Shown: positions 21,347 to 33,548 of the stretch, one piece after another
Layout of the letters: every line of letters begins with the position of its first letter
Position numbering within the stretch: the first letter of the stretch is position 1
The notes under the pieces: model-generated
Seen by the model: only the letters and a program-made list of their open reading frames with translations
Told to the model about the DNA's origin: nothing
Databases searched by the model: none
Program-made: the position numbers and the translations under genes
Assembly (NCBI GenBank): GCA_947179155.2
Contig: OX359265.1
Span: 3,147,501-3,211,500 of the forward strand
Direction: 5' to 3'
Source: Hedera helix
Lineage: Eukaryota; Streptophyta; Magnoliopsida; Apiales; Araliaceae
DNA length: 64,000 nucleotides

Positions 21347-21851
21347 CATTGACGAAGCCAAAAATAAAGTTCAGGGGGGTCAAATGTTGCAGTTTATAAA
21401 TAATTTAGCAGGAGTTCAAGGGTAGCGCCCCCTAATCAAATTTTTTGAATAATTTTATACTTTTTAGTTGCATATATAAAACATAAAATTGATTACAATG
21501 ATAATATAATAATTGTGGACTCTATATATATTTATATGCATGTATATTTACACCATATTGACTCATAATAGATTTTTTTAAAGACAAATTATTTAAAAAT
21601 AATTAATTCTTCAAAAAATAATATAAAATATATTATTAATTAGTTTAAGAAAATTATATGCGTATACATATGTGGAGGAAGTAGGAATAATATGAGATTG
21701 AGATTTAAGTGAGAAAGTTATAAATTTTTAATTTGATCCCGTATATTAAAAAAATTACAAAATTTCAGTGTGATAAATTTGTATATAACATTTTAAATTT
21801 CCAAAAAATTTCATATATTATAAAACAAAACAAGTTGTGGCTTCGTTCCTA
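21347..21851 (+). mobile_element. hAT-type MITE with 8-bp TSD GTACTCAT
   Basis: TSD GTACTCAT at 21339-21346 and 21852-21859. Ends are CATTGACGAAGCCA and, on the minus strand, TAGGAACGAAGCCAC. The interior shares TAATTTGATCCCGTAT and ATTGACTCATAATAGATTTT with the 19387 copy, so the two belong to one family. No coding capacity. Confidence 0.85.
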
Positions 21852-22431
21852 GTACTCATAGGCCACATATTATCCCCATTTATTGATATATAGGGTTATT
21901 TTCAAAATACATATCATGATGAATTTTAAGGCTAACAGTCACTCTGTATGTATAAACAAAAAAAACTTAGAATACATAAATAATACTTGAGATATAACTG
22001 AAAGCATAAGAAACCAATAAAAAAAATAAAAATTATTTGCATATAAAAACACATTTAGGGACCAAGAATCGAAATTAGAGAGGTGTTTAGAGATTGTAAA
22101 GCAAACAAGATTCGATAACAACAAATTTTTACTTGTATATAATAATCAAAAGTGGCGGTCCCTACAATTTTTTACAGCAAAATCATAAATTTGTAAGCCA
22201 AGAGATATGACTGCTCAACAACCTAAGTTATATATAATAGACTGATGTGAAGGAGGAAGGTTGAGCAACTATCCATACGAAAATCCCAAGACGGTTAATT
22301 CAATCCTTCACGTTTCTCCTAATTTTTCATATTTGATTACTTCTTGTCTCTAATCGTGTATTTTCCCTAATCGAATGTATTACATATATGTTTTCCCCCT
22401 AAATATTAGTAAGAGAAAATCATATGATATG

Positions 22432-22433
<2 letters not shown>

Positions 22434-22492
<59 letters not shown>
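22434..22492. repeat. (TA)n microsatellite
   Basis: About 59 bases of uninterrupted TA. It directly abuts the second copy of the dispersed repeat (22480-22765). Confidence 0.95.
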
Positions 22493-22496
<4 letters not shown>

Positions 22497-22765
22497 GATA
22501 AGGTTAATAAAACACATGTCATATATAGTCTAATTATAGTTTGGACTATAGTATATTTTTAAATATTCTGAGAGATTTTAAGTAGTATAATATTTAATTT
22601 GTTAAAAAAATTATATGTCAGTTAAATTAATAATATATGTAAACTTTATTGTTTTTTTGGTCATTAAGTCTTTAAAATTAATATAAATTCACATCATAAT
22701 TTTACAAATTAATTAGAACCAAGCGAAACTTTTTTGTGAAACAAACGGAAATATTTTTTTGTCAT
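22480..22765 (-). repeat. Dispersed AT-rich repeat, copy 2 (inverted relative to 18580)
   Basis: CATGATAAGGTTAATAAAAC at the left and GTTTGTTTCACAAA (minus strand) at the right mirror the ends of the 18580-18965 copy. Confidence 0.55.
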
Positions 22766-23661
22766 CAGTTTTAGTATTACGCAACCACTACAAAATCCCT
22801 AAATGATACTTGGGACAACTTCAATTTTGGAACGTGGAAGTATTATCAATTCTTGTTACGAAGGTGTGCAAGTTAGTGTCACATTTTTAATTATCAAGAA
22901 AGAATGAAGTTTAGGGAATTATCCTTGGTCAATGAACCTTGCTATGAAGGGTAATGCTTGCCAAGTGTGACATGATGTTAGGATAACAAAAATGAAAATG
23001 AGGACAACTAATTTGTTACAGACAATATCATTTTCCGATACTTAAATGACATATTTTTGGACTAATTATGACGAATGTAAGCACAAGTAATTTATCAACA
23101 ATTTAAATTGTAAGTTTCATATTATTTTTTGAAAATTGATATTTTTACGAGAAAAATTAAGACTCTACTTACATAAATAATAAGTGAGACTCACCTTCAT
23201 ATGAGTGAAATATTATGAAAATAACAATTTCCTATTTTTTTTTCCTTTATTTATGTACAACTGCATAATTTCTATATATAAAACTACTCTTTTGAGATTT
23301 CACTTAAAATATTGGTCTCAAAAAATATATTATTATTAAATTAATTAAATAAATTTTATATAATTAATTATGTCATAATATATTATTAAAATATTTAATA
23401 TCACGTTACTTAAAACCCTAGCATAACCCTTATATACCAGGACAATTAATTTCCTACAAGCGTATTTTCCAATATTGTCGTGAATTTTTTGTGGGATAAC
23501 TACAACGAATATGGGAAAAGTAATTCGGTACGGGGAATTTTTCTTGAAATATTGAATATATGTAACGTCTCTTTCTCACTTTCCACCTCTGCTTGTTAGA
23601 TTGTTGGCAGTATCAATAATTTCAAAACTGAATTTCATAGATTTTCTGATGTGTTATTTTT

Positions 23662-24026
23662 AGACCCCATTTGGAGGAAATTTTAAATGGACTAAAAATA
23701 CTTCAAAATTAAAAATAAAAATATTTTAATGAGTGATAACTCCTGAAAGTATCTTTAAAGAGTAGAGAAAACGGAAAATTTTTAATTTTGACGAAAACAC
23801 TTTTAACAAAAGCACAAAGTAAAAAATTATTCTTAATTTTTTAAAAAGAAATAAAATATAAAATCACACAATTATTTAAACTTGTCATTAGTATTTTTAT
23901 AAGCATTTTTACAATTAAGTAACCAAATAAAATATAAATTTTCTTAGAAGAACACTTTTGTCAAAAAAAATCTAAATTTAAAAATATTTTGTCACTACAA
24001 CACTGCAAAACTCCGCCAAACAAATA
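23662..24026. repeat. Probable Tourist-like MITE
   Basis: Begins CCCCATTTGGAGG and ends CTCCGCCAAACAAATA, an inverted arrangement typical of PIF/Harbinger-type MITEs (CCATTTGG and CCAAACA). The interior is AT-rich and non-coding. Ends are approximate. Confidence 0.4.
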
Positions 24027-24224
24027 CATATGTTCAAATGAAAATATAAAGCATATCCATATGTATTTTATCCTAGGAAATGGAAACAAGAAGAAATATG
24101 AGGGATATTTGAATGATTTATCCTAATAAACAATTCATTTATATACGTGTGCTTAATGATTTATTCATATTCCATTAGTAAGTGGGGCGAATGAACGAAT
24201 TCAAGCTGCAATGAACTCATCCTT

Positions 24225-24372
24225 AAAGGGTATAAATTATAAAATAAAACTACTAGTTATAAAAAACTTATTTTAAAATTTTAAATAAATTATATTAAAT
24301 TTAAATTTAAAAATATTTTAAATTAATTTTAAAAAATTAATAATAATCTTATAATTCGAAACGGAAAGAACA
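24225..24372. repeat. Stowaway-like MITE remnant
   Basis: The right end AATCTTATAATTCGAAACGG matches the end of the MITE family seen at 27657, 56628 and 58364. The left end is not preserved. Confidence 0.4.
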
Positions 24373-24639
24373 CATTTTAACAACAATCCAGAACTTGCTT
24401 ATATAATACAACATAAAAATAATACCTATTAGTATATATAATATATTATATGATATTTATTTATTTATTTATATGACTTGGGTGAGGGTATTTTTGTCAT
24501 AATATTTTTTTCCCGTTCTTTTATTCATTAAAATCGCGATTGCTTAGGAATCCCGATTAAGTCATAATACCAAACATTAAAATAAAATACTTGGCATTAT
24601 ATTCCAATGTCCATTCCGTCCAACCAAACATCTCATTGT

Positions 24640-24900
24640 TGTACTTGTAACCAACGATGTTGGAGCCTAAAAGCTCATATACGTCTCCCGCTATAAAAGT
24701 TTTTCTTTTCAATTAGTAATTGATACTCAGCTTAGCGATTGTTAATTACTTGAGAGTAATTATTTAACTTTAAGTGATTGATTACACAAAACAACAAAAA
24801 ATCTCATCGGTAATAGATTTGTGTTCTAATATCTGCAATCAGACATAACAACCCCATGTAAGAATTTACATTTTACCATATTAGACCTACAGAAAATCAA
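24640..24900. repeat. Duplicated segment, copy 1 (partner at 31985-32130)
   Basis: GTACTTGTAACC, TTGGAGCCTAAAAGCTCATA and AATAGATTTGTGTTCTAA, then ATCTGCAATCAGACATAACA, recur in the same order and orientation at 31985-32130, with the partner more compact. No gene seen in either copy. Confidence 0.6.
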
Positions 24901-24933
24901 ATAACTTGCCACTAATCCACTATGCACAAGCAA

Positions 24934-25018
24934 TTTCTGCAGCATTACTAGGCAGTTTGAACCATACCATGACCTATTCTGCAACATTACTTGGTAGTTT
25001 AAACCATACCATGACCCA
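24934..25018. repeat. Two tandem 42-base units
   Basis: TTCTGCAGCATTACTAGGCA and TTCTGCAACATTACTTGGTA, each followed by GTTTRAACCATACCATGACC. Local duplication. Confidence 0.75.
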
Positions 25019-27656
25019 CCCCAACCCTTGTCTAAATAACACGCCAATAGGCAAATTGGGGTTTAAGGTGGTGAGGTGTGATAGTCATGCTCCTACATAA
25101 TCAATTACTGGTCATCATAAGTGATCAGGGAAGAGCCTCAGCATGGTGTCACAATTTTGGTTATCAGATGCGTTAGTCAGGGTTTGACACTGGGCATTGC
25201 AGCACCCGTCTTTGCCAGGAATCTGCCCTGGCCATTAACGTGTTATACAATATATAACAGAAAAGAAAGCGATATCTTACCTCAACAATCGGCAGCTTGG
25301 GTGGTGGTCGGCGACTGGGTGGAGAGAAAAGCAAAACTCTATAATATCGCTATTATTCTTTAGTAGATTTTTGAGATATCACCCATAGTTTTTTTCTATA
25401 TTGAGTTACCACGTAAATTAGTGTTGTTATTTTCTGTATTTACTTTATCAAATATCAATCATTCCAGTATGATTTAGATTTTTCATTAATAACGCATTTT
25501 GTTCCTTATTTTTTGGTGATATATTGGGCGTACAAAATCATGTGTTAACAGATAAATTGCCAAGTAAAATTTCTACAATGGGTGATATCAAGTGTATCAA
25601 CCAGTCATGCAACACGAATGCAAAGCTTCATAGAATTCCGATACAGAAAACCTTTAGACCCAATTGTACAACTCACGCTACTTCTAGGATGGTTAAACCA
25701 AGACCAAAGCCATGAAGGCCAAGATATATTCAAGCAGAAAAAATCAACTGGCTAATAGATGGGAACCATCACCTTGCTCCTTACATTGACGATTGTCCCA
25801 TGTGGCAATGAGCTGAGCGTGGTAAGATTAAATGAATGACCTCAGTGAGGAAGTGGAACTGGCAGTGACAGTATGGTCACACTGTGCAGTTACAAAGTTC
25901 CAAATCTATGTCAAAAATGAAAACAATGTAGAAGCTGAGACATAACATTTTTATGGAGGACCGGGAGTTAAATTGTAACAAGAGATTAGTAAAAAGATAC
26001 TAAATAACTGAAGAAGAGTATTGGTCTAATAGACAATCCCTAACCATCATCAGAATTTAGACATAAGCGCCTATAAACTGTAGTAGCAATTTGACAATAA
26101 TTTCAGGGTAACAAGAAGAAACTTGTCCACCTGGAACATAATATAACATACTTCAAAGTGGAATCCTACTTACAGACATATCAAATGAGTATCTGCTGGA
26201 TCCATTTAAAAACCCCAAGAAAATATGCACAAATTATACCACAATTTTCAGAAGAGAGTATGATAAATTAATAGCGCTGCACATTGATAGATGACTTAAA
26301 GATCATACTTATATCCATCAAATCTTTGAGAGGAAACTAAATGAGAAAGGGAAGCAAGTTAGTTGACCTCAGTTTAATTTATAAGCCTTAAACTCATGGT
26401 TCTATAGCTTAAACAGTATCGGGCGGCTGGGTGAATAAGCCATGAATATATCATCAGTGAAGGTTTCTGACTATTTTCATTAGATATTCTATGTGATGAA
26501 ATAAATTCCTGCTATCAGTGCTCGTAGTACCTTGAAAATCAATCAAGTCATCTATTATACTTGTCTAGCCAAGATCAATCTGGCATCAAAGACTCCTCAG
26601 ACATGACATACTCAGAAGCTAGTTGATGAACTACTGACGTAGAGAAAACATCTTACTTCTTTTTTTCTCTTTTTCTTTTCAAGTAAAAATTTATCATAAT
26701 TGAAGCCCAAAAGTTGCAAAACTAACTCCTACACAACAGTTTCTTAAAGTAAAAATATACCATAACTGAAGCCCAAAAGATGCTAAACTAACTCCTACAG
26801 AACAGAAAATAGTGTCCATTCTTGACATGCCTTGACTACCCTGAAAGGTTTACCCCCTCCCCCCAAACCTTTTTCTCTCTATCTCTACAAGCATCAGATC
26901 CATATTTTCACACTTGTCCGTTGTGTTTATGGTGTCTATGAATGGCCAAGAAGCAAACCATGTTAGCCACATCAAACAAAGAACCACATTAGTGAAGCGA
27001 AATACGACATTCTAATATTGACCGAAAAATCTTCCCTTAAAAAGAGAACCTGGTTGCTAACCAAAAAAATGGCTCCTGAATGCTACCAGTCCTTTCCAGC
27101 AATTGACCAGGTCGCTTATGACGAGGTGAATTAAGCCCATTCTTACCCAAGGCCCCAAGCACCATAATTAAAGAAATGGTTAAATTGTATGAACAAAAGA
27201 ACAACATTTTAAATATTCTTTATATTTCCACATACTGTAGTTCCTTATAAATTGAGAAAAACAAAACTAGTATGCTACTCTCAACTTAACATCCATTGAA
27301 CAGTGTGAATCAGAAACCAACTGCAAAAAGAGAGATACACTTCCCCACAAAAAGTGCAGAAGATATTTTCAGGGGTCATGTTCCATAATACATCATATAG
27401 TAGTCTGTTATCCATTTGTTCTCTAAGCAACACAAGAAGACATTTACCTCCGGTAAATATACATTTTATTATCTAACAAGTTCCAACTTCAACATTCCTT
27501 ATAATCGTCAAGGCTATATCCTACTAGCCGCAAATCTGCTAGAAATAAAAAAGTACGCCTGTAAACTCCTGTAGCTCTTGCAACTCTATACAATTGACAC
27601 TTAGGAGCCGACTTACTAACCCAAGATACACAACAAAACAAAATAAAGGCTTTGTA
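25019..27656. other. 2.6-kb stretch without recognisable gene
   Basis: Short frames on both strands (for example 25121-25363 and 25524-25715) show no family resemblance and no consistent splice context. On the minus strand a GAGGTAAGAT at about 25283-25274 looks like a splice donor after a short open stretch, so an unrecognised exon or a 3' UTR intron of the LYR gene cannot be excluded. Confidence 0.4.
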
Positions 27657-28337
27657 CTCCCTCCGTTCCAAATTTATAAGATTACTATCGACTTTAGAAA
27701 AGTCAATTTGAAACATTTACAAATTTAAAATCGACATAATTCATTTAAGTTTTCAAAATAATAAAAGTTATAATAGTACTTTTTGGGTACTTCACAATAT
27801 TTATAATTGTATTGACATAAACTAAATAAATTCGTGATAATTTTGAGTTTGAAAATATCTCAAATTGACTTTTCAAAAGTCAATATTAATCAGTCAGAAT
27901 AAGAAGCTCATCTGCACTGGAGGGAGTTATTGCCATTAGTAGGAAGCTTTTAATAAAACGAGGTCGTTTGACGACTAAGCTGTTATTGAAACGGGGTGGG
28001 TCGTCTAATGTCTATTAATGGGTCAATCAATCAGCAAACGAGGTCGTTTGGACTGACGGGTTTGTTAGCTTGGTTGTTAGCCTTGGGCAATGGATTCGTG
28101 AGAGAGAGAAGGAGAGAGAGAGAGAGAGAGTCATCTGACTGTCATAACAGAATTTAGTTAAGAGTCTATATATAGAAAGTATGTGTAAAAAACCAGCATC
28201 GATGAAATGAATGAGTTTTCTATTTTCTAATTTCTTTTTTTTTGAAATTTCAATTCCAGTATTTCATTTTCTGCCATTTTCAATTTCTGCAAATCCTTGA
28301 ATTCCTGACATAATCTTATAATTTGGAACGGAGAAAC
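27657..28337. mobile_element. Stowaway-like MITE split by a solo LTR
   Basis: Left terminal repeat CTCCCTCCGTTCCAAATTTA at 27657 preceded by TA. The right terminal repeat TATAATTTGGAACGGAG ends near 28333-28337 and is followed by TA. Internal GACTTTTCAAAAGTCAA is a hallmark of the family. The element is interrupted at 27892-28310 by another insertion; without it the MITE is about 260 bases, like the copy at 56628. Confidence 0.75.
27892..28310 (+). mobile_element. Solo LTR (419 bp) nested in a MITE, TSD TAATC
   Basis: Flanked by TAATC at 27887-27891 and 28311-28315. Ends are AGTCAG and CTGACA; the first base is probably a mutated T of TGTCAG. Inside are a TCTATATATAGAAAG TATA box and an AATGAATGAG polyadenylation-like region, arranged as in a U3-R-U5 LTR. 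A GA microsatellite lies at 28101-28130. No internal domain remains. Confidence 0.7.
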
Positions 28338-28781
28338 TATTAATCAACGAGTATGCTAATCAAGAAATTCAGTTAGAATCTTAAACAATAATTCGAGAAA
28401 CAAAATCTATGCTGAACAGATGCCTAAGGATTCACAAGCCCCTTTTTATCCAAAGCAAAGCTAATGCATACCAACGTGGATAATCTCTATTGCCAGAGTA
28501 GTTTCTGTAAATGCCAAAGCTAATTACTGACATTTTAAGACATAGTACAATACCAGTATGAAAGAACTAAATAACATTCCCCAAAACTAAAGAACCCTAA
28601 CTTATCACATACATGTGCATATATATATATATATACATCAGGCATTTTCAAAAATTAGTAAATTCGAGACAAAAGATATACAGTCTTACACATGAACAAT
28701 CACTTCTATAGAATCAGAAAACAAGATAATTACCAAAGAGATTAACACTTTGTTAAACAGATTAATTTATCACTACCACAA

Positions 28782-29264
28782 TTAGCGACGATCACGATCA
28801 CTTTTTTCCTTCTCAATCTGCTGCCTTTGTTTCTCCACAAGCTTATCAATCGCCGATTCCACGGCATCGCGTCCACCGATGAGCAATCGGGTAATGATTT
28901 CCGGATCTTTCTCGAATCGGGCGTCCTCGAACTCTTTTCGGGCATTCTCCCGGAGAACATCACGCCACAATACGCCTCGGGAGTCGGGCCACATAAAGAA
29001 ACGGGTCGCCCGGATGATGTCCCGGTACAGACTCAGTGCCTCGCGGCGAGTACTGGAGAGTCGCTGCCGAGTTATAATTTCATTTTCGTCATCGTCGTAC
29101 GATTTCTCTTTCTTAACTACGTGTCTATCTAATAGCTCCTCAACAGTGTCCGGTCCGTTGTGTAATACACGGCCGCGATGGAGGAATACGGTGGCGCGGT
29201 TTTGGTGGTTTAGAGAGGTGACGATGTTTCGACATTTTCCAACACGGCTCACCATTTTCTCCAT
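28782..29264 (-). CDS. LYR-motif mitochondrial protein (LYRM2-like, 160 aa)
   Basis: An intact single-exon frame. Residues 77-83 read ALSLYRD, the LYR tripeptide at the start of a helical Complex1_LYR domain. It continues through RATRFFMWPDSRG, the conserved arginine/phenylalanine part ENARKEFEDARFEKD, and the final helix ITRLLIGGRDAVESAIDKL. The N-terminal 50 residues are rich in arginine, serine and hydrophobics and poor in acidic residues, as expected of a mitochondrial presequence; an acidic linker (DDDENE) follows. LYR proteins bind the acyl-carrier protein and act in Fe-S cluster delivery or respiratory-complex assembly in the mitochondrial matrix. The domain order resembles LYRM2 and, from memory, the Arabidopsis EMB1793 protein. 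The partner complex cannot be told from sequence. A second LYR gene lies 4.3 kb upstream in the same orientation. Confidence 0.85.
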   Translation of the reverse strand: MEKMVSRVGKCRNIVTSLNHQNRATVFLHRGRVLHNGPDTVEELLDRHVVKKEKSYDDDENEIITRQRLSSTRREALSLYRDIIRATRFFMWPDSRGVLWRDVLRENARKEFEDARFEKDPEIITRLLIGGRDAVESAIDKLVEKQRQQIEKEKSDRDRR

Positions 29265-29316
29265 TTGGGCAAATTATACAGCATCGCAAAATATACGAAG
29301 AGGAAGCATGTTACAT

Positions 29317-29322
29317 TGGGCC
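29317..29322. promoter_or_regulatory. Site II-type element (TGGGCC) in the LYR promoter
   Basis: TGGGCC sits 53 bases upstream of the LYR start codon. TGGGCY motifs are known promoter elements of plant nuclear genes for mitochondrial and ribosomal proteins. Use here is inference from position and gene function. Confidence 0.4.
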
Positions 29323-29370
29323 GCTGTATTTGGAGCATATTACAAAGGGTTTTGTTGACGCGTATCTTAA

Positions 29371-29558
29371 GGATACGTGTTAAACATAAAAAATAAAAAA
29401 TAAAATTTATTAAATATTATTTATTTATATATTTATAATAAATTTAATACATAAAACAAATATGTTAATAAATTTTATGTATTAAATTCAGTCTAAATAT
29501 ATAAATAAATAATATTTAATATGTCTTATTTTTTATTTTTTGTACATAACATATATTT
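29371..29558. mobile_element. Fold-back (palindromic) MITE upstream of the LYR gene
   Basis: Two arms of about 70 bases, 29388-29457 and 29475-29542, are inverted copies (AAAAAATAAAAAATAA, then ATTATTTATTTATATATTTA in each), separated by a loop of about 17 bases. It lies only about 105 bases upstream of the LYR ATG. A diverged relative appears inside the MULE at 46412 (about 46705-46895). Confidence 0.65.
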
Positions 29559-29580
29559 TTATGGCACAGTTAAGAGGACC

Positions 29581-31984
29581 TTTCAAAAAATTTAAGACTA
29601 AGACTTGTAATAGTAGAAAATTATTTAAAATTTATGTTTAGTTTTGTTAGAGATATTAAAAAACGTAAAAGAGGAGTTAGAGATTAATAAGAGCAGTTTA
29701 TATCCTATTCAATTGTTTTCTGAAGAATGTTGAGTTTATCATTTTATGATTATTTGTTAATTTGGTAATAATATCATTTTTGGGAGTATAAGTAATTTCA
29801 TAAAGTAACTTCATTATCATAGCTTACTACTAAATTAATAATTTGTTATTATTAAAAATATATATAAAATAAAAATATATTTTATAAATAAGACTATTTT
29901 TGTAAAACCAAATACAAAATTGTCCAAGCAAAAGAAGTTAAAAATTTGAGGGGAAAGAAACGTGCCAACAGAACTAAAATTAGTGCTCAATTTATAAGCA
30001 ATGAATCCTTTGTCTAATTGGATACTGAAGCGGTTTTGGAAAGAATAGTGGGGAGTTATGCAGCTACCTGATTTTAAATTTTAATTTCTCTTGGTGCCAA
30101 AATAAATATGAACTTATTTAATATGATAAATTAATATATTTATCATATTAAATAAAAGGAATATGTGTTGAGTACCCATATTTTGTCAAATTATTGATAA
30201 AATATAATTAAAAGGAAAAAGACTGAAATGCCCTTAAATTAGTAAATGATATTAACTTTTGATTGAGAGTATCATGGACTTTACTGCAAGACCAATACGA
30301 TAACGACATATGACAGATAAATTGAAGCGACAAAGAATTAAAACGGTTAAGGGTCTTAATCCCCACCATCGACAGTTATGAAAAATTAGAGGTATGGAAG
30401 TCACACAATTTATCAGAAAGTAAAAAGTTATAAATGACCATATCAAGATCAGAAAAAAGACACGACAACTAATCATCAACAAAAAATTACTATTTTCAAA
30501 GTTTTTATCTTAGGAGTAAGACTAAATACCTATCGGACATATCGCCAAGAGGTTTGTAAGGTATGAGTAACATAATTATAGTCTCTGTAAACAATTCTTA
30601 GTCTTGTATTATTGAAATTATGGTAGTTGAAAACGATTTTCGGTTCTGTATTACTAAAAATTATATTTGTGTAATTGATCAAATTGTAGCAATTATTTTG
30701 TATTTCAAGAAGTTCTTGAGTTTAAGATATCGAATACACAATTGTTTAGTCTTTAATAAATAATTTTAATTATTGAATTGTTTATTATCTAAAATAATTT
30801 TTTAATAATAACATTAAACTAATATTTAATCTTTTGTTCACATCTATTTAATCTCATGAATTAATATACGACGTCACAATAATAATTTAGTTGAAAATTT
30901 TGACAATACATGACGGAACTCTATATCAAATCCTATCATGAACGTACTATAAAACATACATAAAATATTTTTAATAACCAATCTTTTCTAAGTAACGTAT
31001 CCTCATAAAAAGTCCAGTTCTTGTGAAGTTATTTTTCACAAATCCATGTGGCATTTTTTGATCTTTTAGATAAGATTTTGTTTAGTCGCCTGGTGGATGT
31101 TTTGAATTATCTAGTGCCGGTAAGTAAATACTATTCCTTCTTTTCTAAATTATAAAATTGGTTTTGAGTGTTTGGAGTTAATTTTAGATCATTTTAAATT
31201 AAAAATAATAGTATTTATTTAATTTTAACCAGTATAATTATGACAATTGTAAATCATATAAAAAGGATTATTACTTATAAATTTTATTATTTATAAAACT
31301 TAAATGAATCACAATAATTTTAAATTAAATATATCTGAAAAAGTTAAATTTAATATTTTAAGAGGGACTGTATAATTTTTCAGGTGTTCTTAGCTTGCTT
31401 CTATTTTGGACATGTGCTTTTTGACGTGTTAGCATGCACCGAATACTGTGACATATATGTTCCATGTGTAATTAACGTGATAATAAAATAATTATTTAAA
31501 TTTAAAAGATAAACTAAGAAAGTACAAAAAGTTAAAGTATAAAAACAAAGTGCAACATAAACATGTAACAGTAAAAAGGAAAAAAATCTGGTAATCTCCC
31601 ATTTTTGCCGTTGAGAGATTTTCATACAAAAAAAATTGGGACGATCAAGAATGACGATTGGTCGCCTTCGATAGTATAAAAATCTTCTGTTTTGATTGTC
31701 GATCCCACCGACTCTATACCCGATCCCGTTGACACTAAAATTAGGAAGGAGTGAGGCGACCGATAGTCACTCTAGTCGTTAAAATCGGTCGTCAGAGAGT
31801 GACTCATTTTCATAACTATAACATGCCATAAACAGAGAGTTGAGGTGGTTAGACATATACCTCGAAATATAATAAATCCAAGTATAAATTTATGTACTTT
31901 GGACCCGGATTAAAAACATTAAAAAATTGAAATTATTGGATGCCCTAAAATATGTCATGGATCGTGTTTTACTTGTTTTTATTA
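29581..31984. other. AT-rich intergenic region
   Basis: No gene seen. Around 31128-31370 is a decayed member of the Stowaway-like family (CTTCTTTTCTAAATTATAAA at the left, TTAAGAGGGACTGTA at the right). A segment at 31640-31800 holds repeated CGATCGT-like motifs of no clear family. Confidence 0.5.
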
Positions 31985-32130
31985 TTCTCGTAATGTACTT
32001 GTAAGTTGTAACCGATCATATTGGAACCTAGAAGCTCATATTTATTGGAAATAGATTTGTTTCCTAAGATCTGCAATCAGAAATAACAACTAAAGTTACA
32101 TTTCAACATGTTCCTCGACCAACTAATGTG
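31985..32130. repeat. Duplicated segment, copy 2 (partner at 24640-24900)
   Basis: Contains GTACTTGTAAG, TTGGAACCTAGAAGCTCATA and AATAGATTTGTTTCCTAAG, then ATCTGCAATCAGAAATAACA, matching the first copy in order and orientation. Confidence 0.6.
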
Positions 32131-33407
32131 TTTGGGGAGTGGGGATCTTTTTTTAATGCTATAGCAAAGAAGTGAAGGATTAAGTAACCAGAGAATTACA
32201 CGACAAGTGCAGTTCATTTGCTGGATGAACCCTTGAATATGATGAACTACACTTTCAACTTCCAAGCAACTTCAGAGCCAGTAAAGTTATCACAACAATC
32301 TTTTATTTATTTATTTATTTATTTTGTTATTAGTGCAGAAGAATTGCTTAAGTCTATTTATTTTTATATATATTTTAAAATTTTATATGTTCTCGAGTTT
32401 CAATTTGAGACTATATAATTTGATTCATTTATCAGTGACAATTATTCTCAATTCAAAATACGGCTTTGTTTAAATAAAAAAATAAAAAATCAATACAAAG
32501 ATAACACTAACTCTGGGATTTACAAAAACTATGTGTTATGTTTGGCAACTCAATTTCAAAATCTGGAATTGGAATTGGAATTTTCATTCGATAAAAGCTA
32601 TATATACAAAAAGGTAAAATCAAACCAACCAAGAGATTTCACTAAACGTATGCAGACGCAAAGCTATACAAATAGCTATGCAACAGCAGATGACTAAACA
32701 AGGACAACCATCTAGCAGACAAACAAATTAAAAACCGAGCTTCAAAAAAAGTCAACAGGCTCAATGCCAATCTGCAACCAATTCCTGAGAGACTGGGATT
32801 CTGGCATTTTAAAAGACGATGCAAATCTCCAGGCTCCCCTGAAACAACTCCCTACCACAAACAATAATTTCACAGAAATCCAGATCCGTACTATAATAAA
32901 AAGAAAGTCGACGATGATCTGAGACAACTCTCAGTGGATATCACCCTGCAATGCTATCTGGGAGATCAAATACACATCAGTTAGGTAATTTGTTTGGTTA
33001 GTTCCACAAAGGTTAAAAAGTAAAAGAAAAATTAGAAGTCTATGATCAACCCTGGCTGTAAAGGAAGACGACAGAAAAGATGCATCAATAGCGAGCTCAG
33101 AAGAAAGTTTAAACAAATAATACTCTAAAGACAAGTACTTGAGTCTGAACATAGAATAGGAAGCTATGGATCTCTCTATCCATGGAATGAAAATGAACTT
33201 ATAATAGCTCTTTCCTTGAACATCTGATAATTCTAATTACTATAAAATTTCAGTTCCTATCCGTGAGAGCTATTAACCAATGTGGATTCCTTTTATCTTT
33301 TTCTTATTCTCTAGGCTGCCATCGATAGACTAGGTTAAACATTGTCAGTGAAAACAAAGATGGCTTTAAACTAGTGTCTAGAAACATAACAATATAGTAC
33401 AGTATCA
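32131..33407 (-). other. Probable 3' flank of the second LYR gene
   Basis: Non-coding on both strands; open frames of 60-75 codons are unremarkable. It may include the 3' UTR of the minus-strand LYR gene. No repeat family recognised. Confidence 0.4.
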
Positions 33408-33540
33408 ATGACCTTGCATTTAAGCATTTCATCCATATGTTCTAATCCTTTGTTAATCACTAATCGAGAAAGAGATATCCTGCTTCTTGCTGCAATTTCC
33501 GTTACTATGACTTTCTTGTCTGATCATATTATGTCTCAGT
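33408..33540 (-). pseudogene. Degenerate tandem copy of the LYR gene terminal exon
   Basis: Directly downstream of the true last exon (33549-33688) is a second copy of the same exon. It keeps CTGAGACATA, ATCAGACAAGA, GGAAATTGCAGC and the end AATGCAAGGTCATTGA, but has indels and an early stop (reading about IRQESHSNGNCSKKQ). The period is about 146 bases. It would lie in the 3' UTR of the transcript. Confidence 0.8.
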
Positions 33541-33548
33541 GTACCTTG

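Noticed and set aside
25121..25363. 80-codon plus-strand frame as a gene
   Set aside because: No recognisable domain, no splice partner and no promoter. It is mentioned only as part of an unassigned stretch.
28827..29358. Plus-strand frames opposite the LYR gene
   Set aside because: Shadows of the minus-strand LYR coding sequence; their peptides have no family resemblance.
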